From Acetobacter cerevisiae (lineage in GTDB: Bacteria > Pseudomonadota > Alphaproteobacteria > Acetobacterales > Acetobacteraceae), in assembly GCF_001580535.1 (NCBI RefSeq), contig NZ_LHZA01000150.1, forward strand, positions 1 to 64,000: DNA of 64,000 nucleotides. The letters are read 5' to 3'. A program made the position numbers and the translations under genes. The stretch's first letter is position 1; every line of letters starts with the position of its first letter. The notes beneath the pieces are model-generated. The model ran no database searches. It saw only the letters and a program-made list of their open reading frames with translations, and was not told where the DNA came from. Shown here piece by piece: positions 26,507 to 34,590 of this stretch.

Positions 26507-26542
26507 GCAGGCGTTCATCCTTTTAAGAAGGAGGCCGCCTGC
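26507..26542 (+). terminator. Stem-loop after the TonB receptor gene
   Basis: GCAGGCG ... CGCCTGC outer arms with an inner TCCTT/AAGGA pairing form a hairpin 12 bp after the stop codon, between convergent genes. The downstream T-run is weak. Confidence 0.55.
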
Positions 26543-26552
26543 TGGTTCTGCT

Positions 26553-27635
26553 TTACCCTAAAACAGCGTTTCCCTGTGGGCCAAGACTCAGAACATGCGC
26601 CAGATGGTCCCGTTCAATCTCGAACGGGCTGTCCCAGCTTTCGGTTTCAGTGCAGAGTTTTCCACGGATTTCGTAATAGTCCAGCCCGCGCAGCCCGGCG
26701 ATGAAATAGAAAAACGTATCCGGCATGTTCCCCGGTGCCAGATTGATAATTCTGGTGCCTTTGCGGCAGAACATGATGTTGGTCATCGCCGCGCCCATCA
26801 CACCCACAACGCAGTCTGCATTTTTAAACAGTTTTATCTGCTCCAGCAGAGTCAGTTCTGCGGGGTCCAGACACAAAAAGCCCTGTTCCTGCAAAAAGGC
26901 GATCAGGCCCTCTTCATTTTGAATGGTTCTGCCGCGATTTTTGCGCGTGAGATACAGCCTGCGCGCCTGCGCGCCGGGCACGCAGGCCACCATGTCATCC
27001 GTGCGGGAGAAAGCCAGCGGCGACATGTAAACGCCGTGATTGGTCAGACCATCCACCACCACCAGTTCCTTGAAAAAGGCGACATCCTGCACGCCCATTT
27101 CATGGTAGAGCGCCACAAAGGACGTGCTGAGCGCCACACTATCCCGCAGCACGCGGGCAAAATTGCCACTCAGGCGCGGCACGACAAGGGAGCAAAGCGG
27201 CAAATGCTCTTCTGCCAGCCAGAGTTTTGGCAGGAGTTCGACCATCCAGTGCCCGTAATTCTGTTCCCCGCGTTTGCGGAGCAGCAGGGAGGATGGGGTC
27301 ACCACCTGCACGGTCTGCGCCTGCTCGGCGTGCAGGATCTGGGCCAGCCCCTGTGCACATTCTTCCGGCGTGTGCTGGGCGATGCTTTGCTGCACCAGCT
27401 TTTTGTCCTGCGTAAACACCAGACCTTCCAGCGTGACATACACATCAAACAGCTTGGTCAGGCGGACAGTGCCTGCGGGAAACGCGCCGGTAAACCAGCC
27501 GGGGCGCATGGCGTCCAGAATATGCGGCGGGATGGTGGAGGGGTTGAGCACACGCGGGGGAGCAAGCTGAAACGCCGGAGAGGGAACGTCTGCCACGGGC
27601 ACTCTGTGCAGGCTCTGGATATCCACCACGTCCAC
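26553..27635 (-). CDS. Glycosyltransferase family 61 protein
   Basis: 360 residues. The GT61 (DUF563) hallmarks are present: YGHWMVELLPKLWL in the first half, RLYLTRKNRGRTIQNEEGL, and the C-terminal GVMGAAMTNIMFC / RIINLAPGN region. Bacterial members transfer sugars in capsule, exopolysaccharide or LPS assembly. The start is GTG at 27635. It is divergent from the small repeat protein gene, which starts 172 bp away. The acceptor cannot be deduced. Confidence 0.87.
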   Translation of the reverse strand: MDVVDIQSLHRVPVADVPSPAFQLAPPRVLNPSTIPPHILDAMRPGWFTGAFPAGTVRLTKLFDVYVTLEGLVFTQDKKLVQQSIAQHTPEECAQGLAQILHAEQAQTVQVVTPSSLLLRKRGEQNYGHWMVELLPKLWLAEEHLPLCSLVVPRLSGNFARVLRDSVALSTSFVALYHEMGVQDVAFFKELVVVDGLTNHGVYMSPLAFSRTDDMVACVPGAQARRLYLTRKNRGRTIQNEEGLIAFLQEQGFLCLDPAELTLLEQIKLFKNADCVVGVMGAAMTNIMFCRKGTRIINLAPGNMPDTFFYFIAGLRGLDYYEIRGKLCTETESWDSPFEIERDHLAHVLSLGPQGNAVLG

Positions 27636-27807
27636 TTTTGTGCGCTCCCCTCTTTCCCGGCTGAGAGACTGTGATGCGGGTTTAACGGCCTTTCTGCAAC
27701 AGTCTGGCCCAACGTGTCAGCCATTCCTGTGGGCAGCGTTGTGGCTTGCCCGGCTTAATCCGCTGTCATACTTTAAGGAAATATTAATATCTGACAGAGG
27801 AGAGCGC

Positions 27808-28257
27808 ATGATCCCGTATTCCTTTCTCTCCAGAACTCTTGGCTTGTCTGCCGAGCAGGCTGATGAACACTCTGTGACGGTCCCCCACTCTCTGCTGCTT
27901 TTGCTAATTGAAAACTATCTGCGGCATCAGCCGTTTGATGAAGATGCCTACCTGCGCACCAATCCAGATGTGGCGGACGCCATCCGGGCCGGACACATAT
28001 CCTCCGCGCAGGAGCACTATGCCACGCGTGGCTATTGGGAAGAGCGGGACGGAGCAGCCCCTCCCTTTTGTGAAGACTGGTATCTGCGCCAGAACCCGGA
28101 CGTGGCCATTGCCGTCCAGCTTGGGGAATGCCCCTCCGGTGCCGCGCATTATAACCATTACGGACGGAAGGAAGGACGCTGCCCCAGCCCGGAGCAGGCG
28201 GACCTCTACACCACATGGCGTACCTTTACTGCGCCACCGCCACGTCAGGCCGCCTGA
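27808..28257 (+). CDS. Small protein with two YLxxNPDVAxA-type repeats
   Basis: 149 residues from the ATG at 27808, chosen because AGAGGAGAG lies 5 nt upstream (the frame is open from 27640). Two copies of a ~48-residue unit are visible: YLRTNPDVADAIRAG ... HYATRGYWEERDG (about 48-90) and YLRQNPDVAIAVQLG ... HYNHYGRKEGRCP (about 94-135). This unit occurs singly or repeated in bacterial glycosyltransferases and secreted repeat proteins, function unknown. No signal peptide or membrane segment. Being next to a GT61 gene suggests a surface-glycan role, which is inference. Confidence 0.7.
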   Translation: MIPYSFLSRTLGLSAEQADEHSVTVPHSLLLLLIENYLRHQPFDEDAYLRTNPDVADAIRAGHISSAQEHYATRGYWEERDGAAPPFCEDWYLRQNPDVAIAVQLGECPSGAAHYNHYGRKEGRCPSPEQADLYTTWRTFTAPPPRQAA

Positions 28258-28311
28258 GAGGACAGACCCTCTAGCCATAAACCAGCGACCACGATACGGT
28301 CTGCCGCATCC

Positions 28312-29475
28312 ATGAAAACCGATCGTTCCTTCCTGCCCAGACTGAGTCTGGCGCTTTTCCTTTCCTACCTCAGCGTGGCGTTGTCTCTGACAGCCGTGCC
28401 GGTGTACGTCATGTCCTGGCCGGGGTTCAGCAACGTGCTGGCCGGTCTGGCTGTGGGCATTCCGTTTCTCTCCACCATTTTTACCCGTAATTATGCCGGG
28501 CAGATTGCCGATGCCTCGGGCGGCCACCGCTGCATGCGGCGTGGACTGGTGCTGTACGCGCTGGCCTGCGGGCTTTGCCTGCTCTCCACCCTGCCCGCCC
28601 TTCCCCCATTCGGGCGCTATGGCGTGCTGATTGCCGGGCGACTTTTATTGGGACTAGGGGAGAGCCTGTGCATTGTCGGCATGATGGGCTGGGGCATTGG
28701 TCTGGCCGGGCAACCGCAGGCAGGCCGGGTGATGGCCTGGACCGGGGCCGCCATGTATGGCGCGTTTGCTGTGGGGGGACCGGTGGGGCTGATTGTGTAT
28801 CAGCACTTCAGTTTTGCCATCCTGATGGCGGTGAGCGCTGCTCTGCCGTTAGTGGGGCTGGTGCTGATCAGCACATTGCCTGCTGCCCCTCTGCATACAG
28901 GGCATCGGGAACCGTTCTGGGCCATTCTGAACAAAATCCGCTGGCCGGGGCTGGCTGTTGCCTTGCAGGGAATTGGGTTTGCAGCCCTCGGGGCCTTCCT
29001 CTCTCTGCGGTTTTTGCAGGCGGGATGGTCTTATGCCGGGTGGGGGCTGACCTGCTTTGGCGTGGCCTTTGTGGCTATGCGTTTGCTGTGCGGACATCTG
29101 CCTGACCGGATCGGCGGGCTGAAAGTGGCCCTTCCGTCCCTGTTAGTGGAAGCCGTCGGGCTGGCATTGATCTGGGGGGCGCACTCGCCGGAAGTCGCAT
29201 TAATTGGCGCGTTTCTCACGGGAGCAGGTTGCTCCATGGTCTACCCCTCGCTGGGGGTGGAAGTGGTGCATCTGGTGCCCGCCCCCATGCGCAGCACAGC
29301 GCTTGGCGGGTTTTCCGCGTTTCAGGATCTGGCCTACGCCGCCACCGGGCCGCTGGCCGGGTTTCTGGCAGACCGCAGCGGTTATGCCGAAGTCTTCCTG
29401 CTGGGCAGCCTGTGCGCCATGTTGGGAGCAGGCCTTGTGTGCCTACTGCTGGCGCTGAAGCCTCAGAGCCGCTGA
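28312..29475 (+). CDS. MFS transporter (YfcJ/YhhS-like)
   Basis: 387 residues with about 12 hydrophobic helices. Recognisable features are GLAVGIPFLSTIFTRNYAGQIADASGGHR (helix 2 with loop 2-3) and RLLLGLGESLCIVGMMGWGIGLAGQ. The order and length fit the YfcJ/YhhS branch of MFS exporters, for which arabinose or glyphosate-type efflux has been described. Substrate unknown. Its 3' end overlaps the convergent hydrolase gene by 13 bp. Confidence 0.85.
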   Translation: MKTDRSFLPRLSLALFLSYLSVALSLTAVPVYVMSWPGFSNVLAGLAVGIPFLSTIFTRNYAGQIADASGGHRCMRRGLVLYALACGLCLLSTLPALPPFGRYGVLIAGRLLLGLGESLCIVGMMGWGIGLAGQPQAGRVMAWTGAAMYGAFAVGGPVGLIVYQHFSFAILMAVSAALPLVGLVLISTLPAAPLHTGHREPFWAILNKIRWPGLAVALQGIGFAALGAFLSLRFLQAGWSYAGWGLTCFGVAFVAMRLLCGHLPDRIGGLKVALPSLLVEAVGLALIWGAHSPEVALIGAFLTGAGCSMVYPSLGVEVVHLVPAPMRSTALGGFSAFQDLAYAATGPLAGFLADRSGYAEVFLLGSLCAMLGAGLVCLLLALKPQSR

Positions 29476-30485
29476 AAGCAGCGCGCGACCTCGTCCGGGT
29501 TGACCTCATCCAGCGTCGCGGGCTGCCAGCGCGGCGCGTTGTCCTTGTCGATCAGCTTGGCGCGCACCCCTTCCAGAAAATCCGGGCGAGGCATCAGGTG
29601 GCTGACCAGCGTGGTTTCCTGCACAAAGGCGTCATCCAGTGACTCCAGCGTGCGCGCCCGGTGCCATGCGGCCCATGTGATCTGAAGAGAAAACGGGCAC
29701 AGGCGGGAAAGCGCCTCATGGTCCTGCCGGGCGGCTTCACTGCCGTCGGCCTCCAGATTGTGCAGGACCTGCGCCAGATCGGGCGCATTGTAGCATGCCT
29801 CCACCGCATGTTCCGGGGCGGCGGGGACGGGTTGGGCGAGCGTTGCCAGCATATCCGGCACCGGCTGAGTGGCGAGTTGCGTGACAAGATCCGGCAGGCT
29901 GCCGGATGGCAGCAGATAATCCGCAAACCCGTTCTGGACTGCCTGAGCCCCGGTCATCCGCTCCCCAAGCAGTGCCAGCCGCAAGCCGGAAAGGCCGGGC
30001 ATCTGGGCGAGAATCCACGAGCCCCCGGCGTCCGGCGTAATGCCAATGCCAGTTTCCGGCATGGCGAGCACAGACCGCTCCGTAACCACCCGATACGGCA
30101 CATGGCCGCCCAGCCCGATGCCACCGCCCATAGCGATCCCATCCAGCAGCGAGACAATCGGTTTCGTGTAAGCCGCAATCTGCCGCATGACGCCATACAC
30201 CCGGGTAATTTTCCGCACCCCGGCCTCTGGTCCTTCCACGCGGATCAGATCGCTCAAAGCGCGCAGATCGCCTCCGGAGCAGAAGGCTCGCGGGCTTGTG
30301 CTGTCCAGCAGCAGCAGCGTGACGTCCGGGTCCTCTTCCCAGGCCTCCAGCACACGGGCGATGCCCTCCGCCATCTCCAGATCCACCGCATTAAGCTTGG
30401 CCGGCCGGTCCAGCCGGATGCGGCCCACCGGCCCTATCCGTTCTGTTTTGACGGTCGGCGTGCCGGAAAGGAGGGCTTCAGTCAT
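29463..30485 (-). CDS. Enoyl-CoA hydratase/isomerase family protein, 3-hydroxyisobutyryl-CoA hydrolase-like
   Basis: 340 residues from the ATG at 30485, which has AGAGGA upstream; an open extension to 30935 lies antisense to the flavin reductase gene and is not used. The crotonase fold shows AFCSGGDLRAL (oxyanion hole), DGIAMGGGIGLGGHVPYRVVTE, and MPETGIGITPDAGGS. The length and the MPETGIG...PDxGG pattern fit the HIBCH branch (valine catabolism) better than true enoyl-CoA hydratases, which are about 260 residues. The starts of this gene and of the flavin reductase gene face each other, so they are divergent with a short shared promoter region. Confidence 0.82.
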   Translation of the reverse strand: MTEALLSGTPTVKTERIGPVGRIRLDRPAKLNAVDLEMAEGIARVLEAWEEDPDVTLLLLDSTSPRAFCSGGDLRALSDLIRVEGPEAGVRKITRVYGVMRQIAAYTKPIVSLLDGIAMGGGIGLGGHVPYRVVTERSVLAMPETGIGITPDAGGSWILAQMPGLSGLRLALLGERMTGAQAVQNGFADYLLPSGSLPDLVTQLATQPVPDMLATLAQPVPAAPEHAVEACYNAPDLAQVLHNLEADGSEAARQDHEALSRLCPFSLQITWAAWHRARTLESLDDAFVQETTLVSHLMPRPDFLEGVRAKLIDKDNAPRWQPATLDEVNPDEVARCFQRL

Positions 30486-30545
30486 TGCTTTCCTCTTATA
30501 TTCATGCACAAAACACTGCGTCTGGAGTGGGATGAAGGAGAGCAG

Positions 30546-31040
30546 ATGTTGGCGCTGGAAACCAGTACCTTCCGCAACGCAATGGCCAGACTTGGTGCTG
30601 CTGTTAATATTGTGACCACTGGAACGCGGGAAGACCCCGTGGGGTTTACCGCCTCCGCCGTCTGCTCCGTGACGGATACCCCGCCGACCCTGCTGGTCTG
30701 CCTGAACCGCGCGAGCCGTGCGCGCGAGGCGTTTGTGATGGGGGGGCCGCTGTGCGTGAACGTGCTTTCCGCCACGCAGCAGGCGCTGTCCAACCATTTT
30801 GCCAGCCCCAACAGCATGGCGGAACGCTTTGCCACCGGGCACTGGACCACACTGGCCACCGGCGCACCGGTGCTGGAAGAGGCCGTGGCCACGTTTGACT
30901 GCCGCATTAGCCAGATTGTGGAAGTGGGCACGCATAGTGTGCTATTTGGGGTCGTTGAAGCCCTGCGCATTCATGAAACGGCGGGTGGACTTGTCTATTT
31001 CAACCGCGCCTATCACGCTCTGCCGCATACGGCGCCTTAA
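30546..31040 (+). CDS. Flavin reductase family protein (RutF/HpaC-like)
   Basis: 164 residues from the ATG at 30546, supported by AAGGAG 5 nt upstream (an in-frame ATG at 30504 is also possible). The split-barrel flavin-binding domain shows FRNAMARLGAAVNIVTT, PVGFTASAVCSVT, PPTLLVCLN and the C-terminal YFNRAYH. Such proteins reduce FMN or FAD with NAD(P)H to feed a two-component monooxygenase. No monooxygenase partner lies next to it. It is followed 19 bp later by a small membrane peptide gene in the same direction. Confidence 0.87.
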   Translation: MLALETSTFRNAMARLGAAVNIVTTGTREDPVGFTASAVCSVTDTPPTLLVCLNRASRAREAFVMGGPLCVNVLSATQQALSNHFASPNSMAERFATGHWTTLATGAPVLEEAVATFDCRISQIVEVGTHSVLFGVVEALRIHETAGGLVYFNRAYHALPHTAP

Positions 31041-31059
31041 TCTGACAGGACCCTGACCC

Positions 31060-31194
31060 ATGGCCCCTCGCCCCAAAATGGAACATGAAGATGACGTGCC
31101 GGTTATTACCGTTCGCACGCTGATTATCATTCATGTGTGTCTGGCAGTATTCATTCTGCTGTGGGGCTGGCTGGACTGGTCTTTGCCGCAGTAA
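31060..31194 (+). CDS. Small single-pass membrane protein (44 aa)
   Basis: Reads MAPRPKMEHEDDVPVITVRT, then a hydrophobic helix LIIIHVCLAVFILLWGWL and the tail DWSLPQ. CAGGA lies 9 nt before the ATG, and the gene begins 19 bp after the flavin reductase stop. A charged 20-residue N-terminus and one strong transmembrane helix suggest an inner-membrane microprotein. No family recognised. It ends 19 bp before the znuB stop on the other strand. Confidence 0.6.
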   Translation: MAPRPKMEHEDDVPVITVRTLIIIHVCLAVFILLWGWLDWSLPQ

Positions 31195-31213
31195 AAAGCG
31201 GGCTTAAGGGCTG

Positions 31214-32005
31214 TTACGCCCTAAAACGCTGCGCCAGTCCGACCAGCAGAAAGCCCGCGCCGCCCAGAAGGGCGATCCAGAAGGAGGTCGGGCAATCTGT
31301 ATACCATGACAAAATCAGGCCACCCCATGCTTCGGCCAGAGCGAGACCGGCTGCCGCGCCCAGCCCAGCGAGCGGGGACAGGCCCAGCCGCAGCACGGTT
31401 ACCGCCGGGGCGACCATGAGTGTGAAGACCAGCAGAACGCCGGTTATCTGCGCACATTCCGCCGTGGCAATGGCCACAAGTGCAAGAAACATTACATCCA
31501 GCAGTTGAAGCGGAACGCCTTTGGCTTCCGCCATTTCCGGTTGCAGGGTGGCAAACAGCAGCGGGCGGGCCATGATGCCAAGCCCCATCAGGCACCCGGC
31601 GGAAAGCAGCGCCAGCCAGCCCAGCATACCGGGGCTGATGCCCAGAATATCCCCAAACAGCAGCGCCGTGGCCGCACTGGCCGAGCGGGTGAGCAGGTGC
31701 AGGAACAACGCCCCCACGCCCATGGCGACGGACAGCACAAGGCCGATCATCACATCACGCCCGGCTACGCGGTCTCCGGCCAGACCCATCAGAATACCGG
31801 CGGCCAGTGCGCCTCCGGCAAGTCCGGTCAGGGGGGAAAGACCGAGCATGAGCGCGCCGGTTGCTCCGGCAAAACCAACGTGGGAGAGCGCATGGCTGGC
31901 GAAGGTCTGCCCGCGCAACACCAGAAACCAGCCGACCGGGCCGCACACCAGCGCCACCAGCTGTGCGGCCAGAAACGCCGTGCGCATGAAGTCATAATCA
32001 AGCAT
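31214..32005 (-). CDS. znuB: Zinc ABC transporter permease
   Basis: About 263 residues from the ATG at 32005, with GGAGGG upstream inside the znuC end; longer starts give a non-hydrophobic leader. Seven to nine hydrophobic segments in the ABC-3 pattern, including GQTFASHALSHVGFAGATGALMLG with the family His residues and AECAQITGVLLVFTLMVAPAVT. It is the inner-membrane channel of the ZnuABC high-affinity zinc importer. It overlaps znuC by 8 bp and is the last gene of the znuACB operon. Confidence 0.92.
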   Translation of the reverse strand: MLDYDFMRTAFLAAQLVALVCGPVGWFLVLRGQTFASHALSHVGFAGATGALMLGLSPLTGLAGGALAAGILMGLAGDRVAGRDVMIGLVLSVAMGVGALFLHLLTRSASAATALLFGDILGISPGMLGWLALLSAGCLMGLGIMARPLLFATLQPEMAEAKGVPLQLLDVMFLALVAIATAECAQITGVLLVFTLMVAPAVTVLRLGLSPLAGLGAAAGLALAEAWGGLILSWYTDCPTSFWIALLGGAGFLLVGLAQRFRA

Positions 32006-32924
32006 GCGCAACGCACCCTCCGCAGTCATGTTCCTGCAAGGCCGAACCGCCGCCTTCCGCCACCACAAACACGCGCCCTCCGGCCCGCACCACATCAACA
32101 GGTGCGCCATACAGGGCCGTGAGAGCTTTGGTGGTAATCACCTCATCCACCGTGCCGAGCAGCGCCTTGCCCCGGGCCAGATACAGCACATGGTCCATCA
32201 GGCCGAGCAGCGGATTGATATCATGGGCGGACATCAGCACCGTCATGTTCCGGGCGCGCGCAAGGGTGTGAATGCGCTCCACTGTCTCCCGCATGCGGGC
32301 GGGGTCCAGACTGGCCAGAGGTTCATCCAGCAGCAGCACGGAAGGGTCATCCAGCAGCGTTTGCGCCAGCAGCAGGCGCTGGCGCTCCCCGCCAGACAAC
32401 GCAGCAACTGGCCTTTGCGCCAGATCTTGCGCATCGACTGCCGCAAGAGCGGCATCCACCGCCGCTCGCCCGGCGCGACCATACCAGGGTAGCCCCCAGC
32501 GTTGCCCGTGCAGGGCCGAGGCCACCATGCTCCAGCCGGTAAACTGCCCGCCAATCAGCTTGCGCATCTGCGGCATATAACCCACAGCGCGATGCCCACG
32601 GCGCACCGGCTGACCGTTGATCTGCATGCTCCCCTGCACTGCCGGTTCCAGCCCCAGCAGTGCGTGAAACAGCGTGGTTTTCCCGGCCCCATTGGCCCCG
32701 AGAACCCCGACAAAACTGCCTTGCGGGATGGCCAGACTGATCTGACTCAACACAACGCGGCCACCCCGTGCCAGCGTGACATCCTGCAGGCTGATGCTCT
32801 CTGGTGCAGCGCGCGGTTTTGACAGGTGCGCCTGTGCAGGCTCTGCCGCACTCTGCATGCCTGATCCGGCATGAGAGTGGCCGCAAGCCTCGGGATCGTG
32901 CGGAGGTGATAAAGGGAATGTCAT
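31998..32924 (-). CDS. znuC: Zinc ABC transporter ATP-binding protein
   Basis: 308 residues. Walker A is GANGAGKTTL, the signature is LSGGERQRLLLAQ, Walker B is VLLLDEP and the switch His is in SAHDIN. It energises zinc import with ZnuB. Both ends carry metal-ligand-rich extensions: HDPEACGHSHAG near the N-terminus and EHDCGGCVAHA at the C-terminus; the latter is unusual for ZnuC and may buffer zinc. It overlaps znuA by 4 bp and znuB by 8 bp. Confidence 0.93.
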   Translation of the reverse strand: MTFPLSPPHDPEACGHSHAGSGMQSAAEPAQAHLSKPRAAPESISLQDVTLARGGRVVLSQISLAIPQGSFVGVLGANGAGKTTLFHALLGLEPAVQGSMQINGQPVRRGHRAVGYMPQMRKLIGGQFTGWSMVASALHGQRWGLPWYGRAGRAAVDAALAAVDAQDLAQRPVAALSGGERQRLLLAQTLLDDPSVLLLDEPLASLDPARMRETVERIHTLARARNMTVLMSAHDINPLLGLMDHVLYLARGKALLGTVDEVITTKALTALYGAPVDVVRAGGRVFVVAEGGGSALQEHDCGGCVAHA

Positions 32925-33799
32925 GGGGTAGGCTGGCCAAGCACCTGCGCGACCTGCGTCAGAATACCGTGCATCCAGTCCTGCCAGTGGGTGTCAGGCG
33001 GCATGATCTCACGCACCGGCAGCACCGGCACCCCAACAGCATGCGCCTGCGCAATCAGCCGTTGCACGGAGGGGCGGTCGGCCTGTGCGTTATAGGCCAC
33101 AAACCGCACGGCATGCTGGCGGATATCGGCATCAAACTGCGCCACGGAGGACGCCGGCGGCTCGACATCATTCATAACGGCCACCTGAAAAGCCTGCTCC
33201 TTCATCACCAGACCGAGGCTATCGGCCAGCGGGGTAAAGACGAGCTCCGTCGCTGCTACGGGCTGGCCCTGCACCTGCGCGCGCAGGGTGGTCATGGCGT
33301 CCAGAACAGTCTGAATGGCGGCCATGACGGTTTTACCCCGTGCTTCATACGCCCCGGCATGCTGCGGATCCGTCGCCTGACAGGCAGCAATAAACCGGCT
33401 CACAAAGGCCGCAACGGCAGGCAGATTATACGCCAGATGCGCGTTATCACCCTCATGCCAGCCGGTCCAGCCATCTGCTTTCACCACCGGCACCGGCGGC
33501 CCGCGCCGGGCCTGCACCAGACGGTCCAGCCAGGCATCATACCCCGCGCCGTTCGCCACAACGAGGCTGGCCTGCGCCACCAGCCGGGCATCTGCCGGGG
33601 TGGGTTCATACAGATGCGGGTCGATGGTCGGCGCGTTCAGAATAGAGGTGACGTGCATATCCGGTTCCGCCACCTGCGCGGCCAGATCGCCCCACGTATT
33701 TTCCGCAGCAACCACCACGGGCGTTTCCGCCGCCGTAGCAGAACCGGACCATATGCCGGCAAGCATCAGGCAAGACAAAACAGAAGCAGGAAAACGCAT
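32921..33799 (-). CDS. znuA: Zinc/metal ABC transporter periplasmic substrate-binding protein
   Basis: About 292 residues from the ATG at 33799 (AAGGAT upstream), beginning MRFPASVLSCLMLAG and ending the signal peptide after SATAAE. Metal ligands expected for the TroA/ZnuA fold are His in DPHLYEPT and His in NAHLAYNL. The long His-rich loop of classical ZnuA is absent, so this belongs to the short SsaB/TroA-like cluster. Zinc is chosen as substrate because zur is divergent next door with a Zur-like operator between them. Manganese or iron would be the alternatives for the fold alone. Confidence 0.87.
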   Translation of the reverse strand: MRFPASVLSCLMLAGIWSGSATAAETPVVVAAENTWGDLAAQVAEPDMHVTSILNAPTIDPHLYEPTPADARLVAQASLVVANGAGYDAWLDRLVQARRGPPVPVVKADGWTGWHEGDNAHLAYNLPAVAAFVSRFIAACQATDPQHAGAYEARGKTVMAAIQTVLDAMTTLRAQVQGQPVAATELVFTPLADSLGLVMKEQAFQVAVMNDVEPPASSVAQFDADIRQHAVRFVAYNAQADRPSVQRLIAQAHAVGVPVLPVREIMPPDTHWQDWMHGILTQVAQVLGQPTP

Positions 33800-33881
33800 C
33801 AGGCTGATCCTTGTCGATCGGCTGTTCACAGAGGCAGTGCAGACCGGCAAACGAGTCCTGTGACCGCCAGCCGGGTGAACG

Positions 33882-33894
33882 TGATATTATAACA
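33882..33894. promoter_or_regulatory. Zur-box-like palindrome
   Basis: TGATATTATAACA is a 13-bp palindrome of the form TGNTATNATANCA, matching the core of alphaproteobacterial Zur boxes. It lies 83 bp upstream of the znuA start and 132 bp upstream of zur, where it could repress znuACB in zinc-replete cells. Confidence 0.65.
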
Positions 33895-34026
33895 TGATGA
33901 CTTTGACCAGAACCCGAAGGGCTGGTCTGTTTTGCGTTCACTCTCTGGCACGCGTAAGATACACCCGCTCCCAAGGCCGGACTGGAGACAAACCGTGATT
34001 TCTGCCGCGCAGACTGTAGTGACCGC

Positions 34027-34590
34027 ATGACCCCCACAGAGTTTTCCCCCGCGACCACAAGCCAGCTCGACCGGGCGGATGCCCTGTGCACCCGGCAGGG
34101 TGGGCGCATGACGCAGCAGCGCCGCGAAATTCTTGGTCTGATTCTGGACGCAAAAACCCCGGTTGGCGCGTATGACCTGCTGGAAAAGATTAAAACCCCG
34201 GACCGCCGCCCGGCCCCGCCGACAGTCTATCGCGCGCTGGACTTTCTGCTGGAACACGGGCTGATCCACCGGATTGAGCGCCTATCCGCCTTTGTGCCCT
34301 GCACCCATCTTTTGCATGACGCACCCGGCCACGACCCCGACCATTGCCATGACCACGATCATGATACCTGCCTGCACACGGCGCAGTTCCTTATCTGCAA
34401 ATCCTGCAAGAGTGTGACGGAAATTGCGGACTCCAGCCTGCTGACAACACTGCGCGGCATTTGCCGGGAGCAGGATTTTGTCATGCAGGGGGCATCCATT
34501 GAAGTCGTTGGCCTGTGCGCCGACTGTGCTGCCAAAGCCCGCCCGGCAGGCAAAGCCGCCCGCAAACAGGCTGCCCCCTCCCCTTCATGA
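34027..34590 (+). CDS. zur: Fur-family zinc uptake regulator
   Basis: 187 residues. The winged helix includes GGRMTQQRREILGLIL and PPTVYRALDFLLEHGLIHRI (recognition helix and wing). Two CxxC pairs, CKSC and CADC, form the structural zinc site. A His/Asp-rich insert (HDPDHCHDHDHDTCLH) occupies the sensory-site region and is longer than in typical Zur. It is divergent from znuA and should repress it with zinc as co-repressor. The stop codon overlaps the ATG of the next gene (ATGA), so zur is co-translated with an unknown protein. The Lys/Ala/Pro-rich tail after residue 170 is probably unstructured. Confidence 0.93.
   Translation: MTPTEFSPATTSQLDRADALCTRQGGRMTQQRREILGLILDAKTPVGAYDLLEKIKTPDRRPAPPTVYRALDFLLEHGLIHRIERLSAFVPCTHLLHDAPGHDPDHCHDHDHDTCLHTAQFLICKSCKSVTEIADSSLLTTLRGICREQDFVMQGASIEVVGLCADCAAKARPAGKAARKQAAPSPS

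Noticed and set aside
27640-27807. Longer N-terminal start for the NPDV-repeat protein
   Set aside because: The ATG at 27808 has an excellent ribosome site and the extra residues are not like a signal or domain.
29661-30545. Long N-terminal extension of the flavin reductase frame
   Set aside because: The extension is antisense to the HIBCH-like gene; the domain begins after the ATG at 30546 with AAGGAG.
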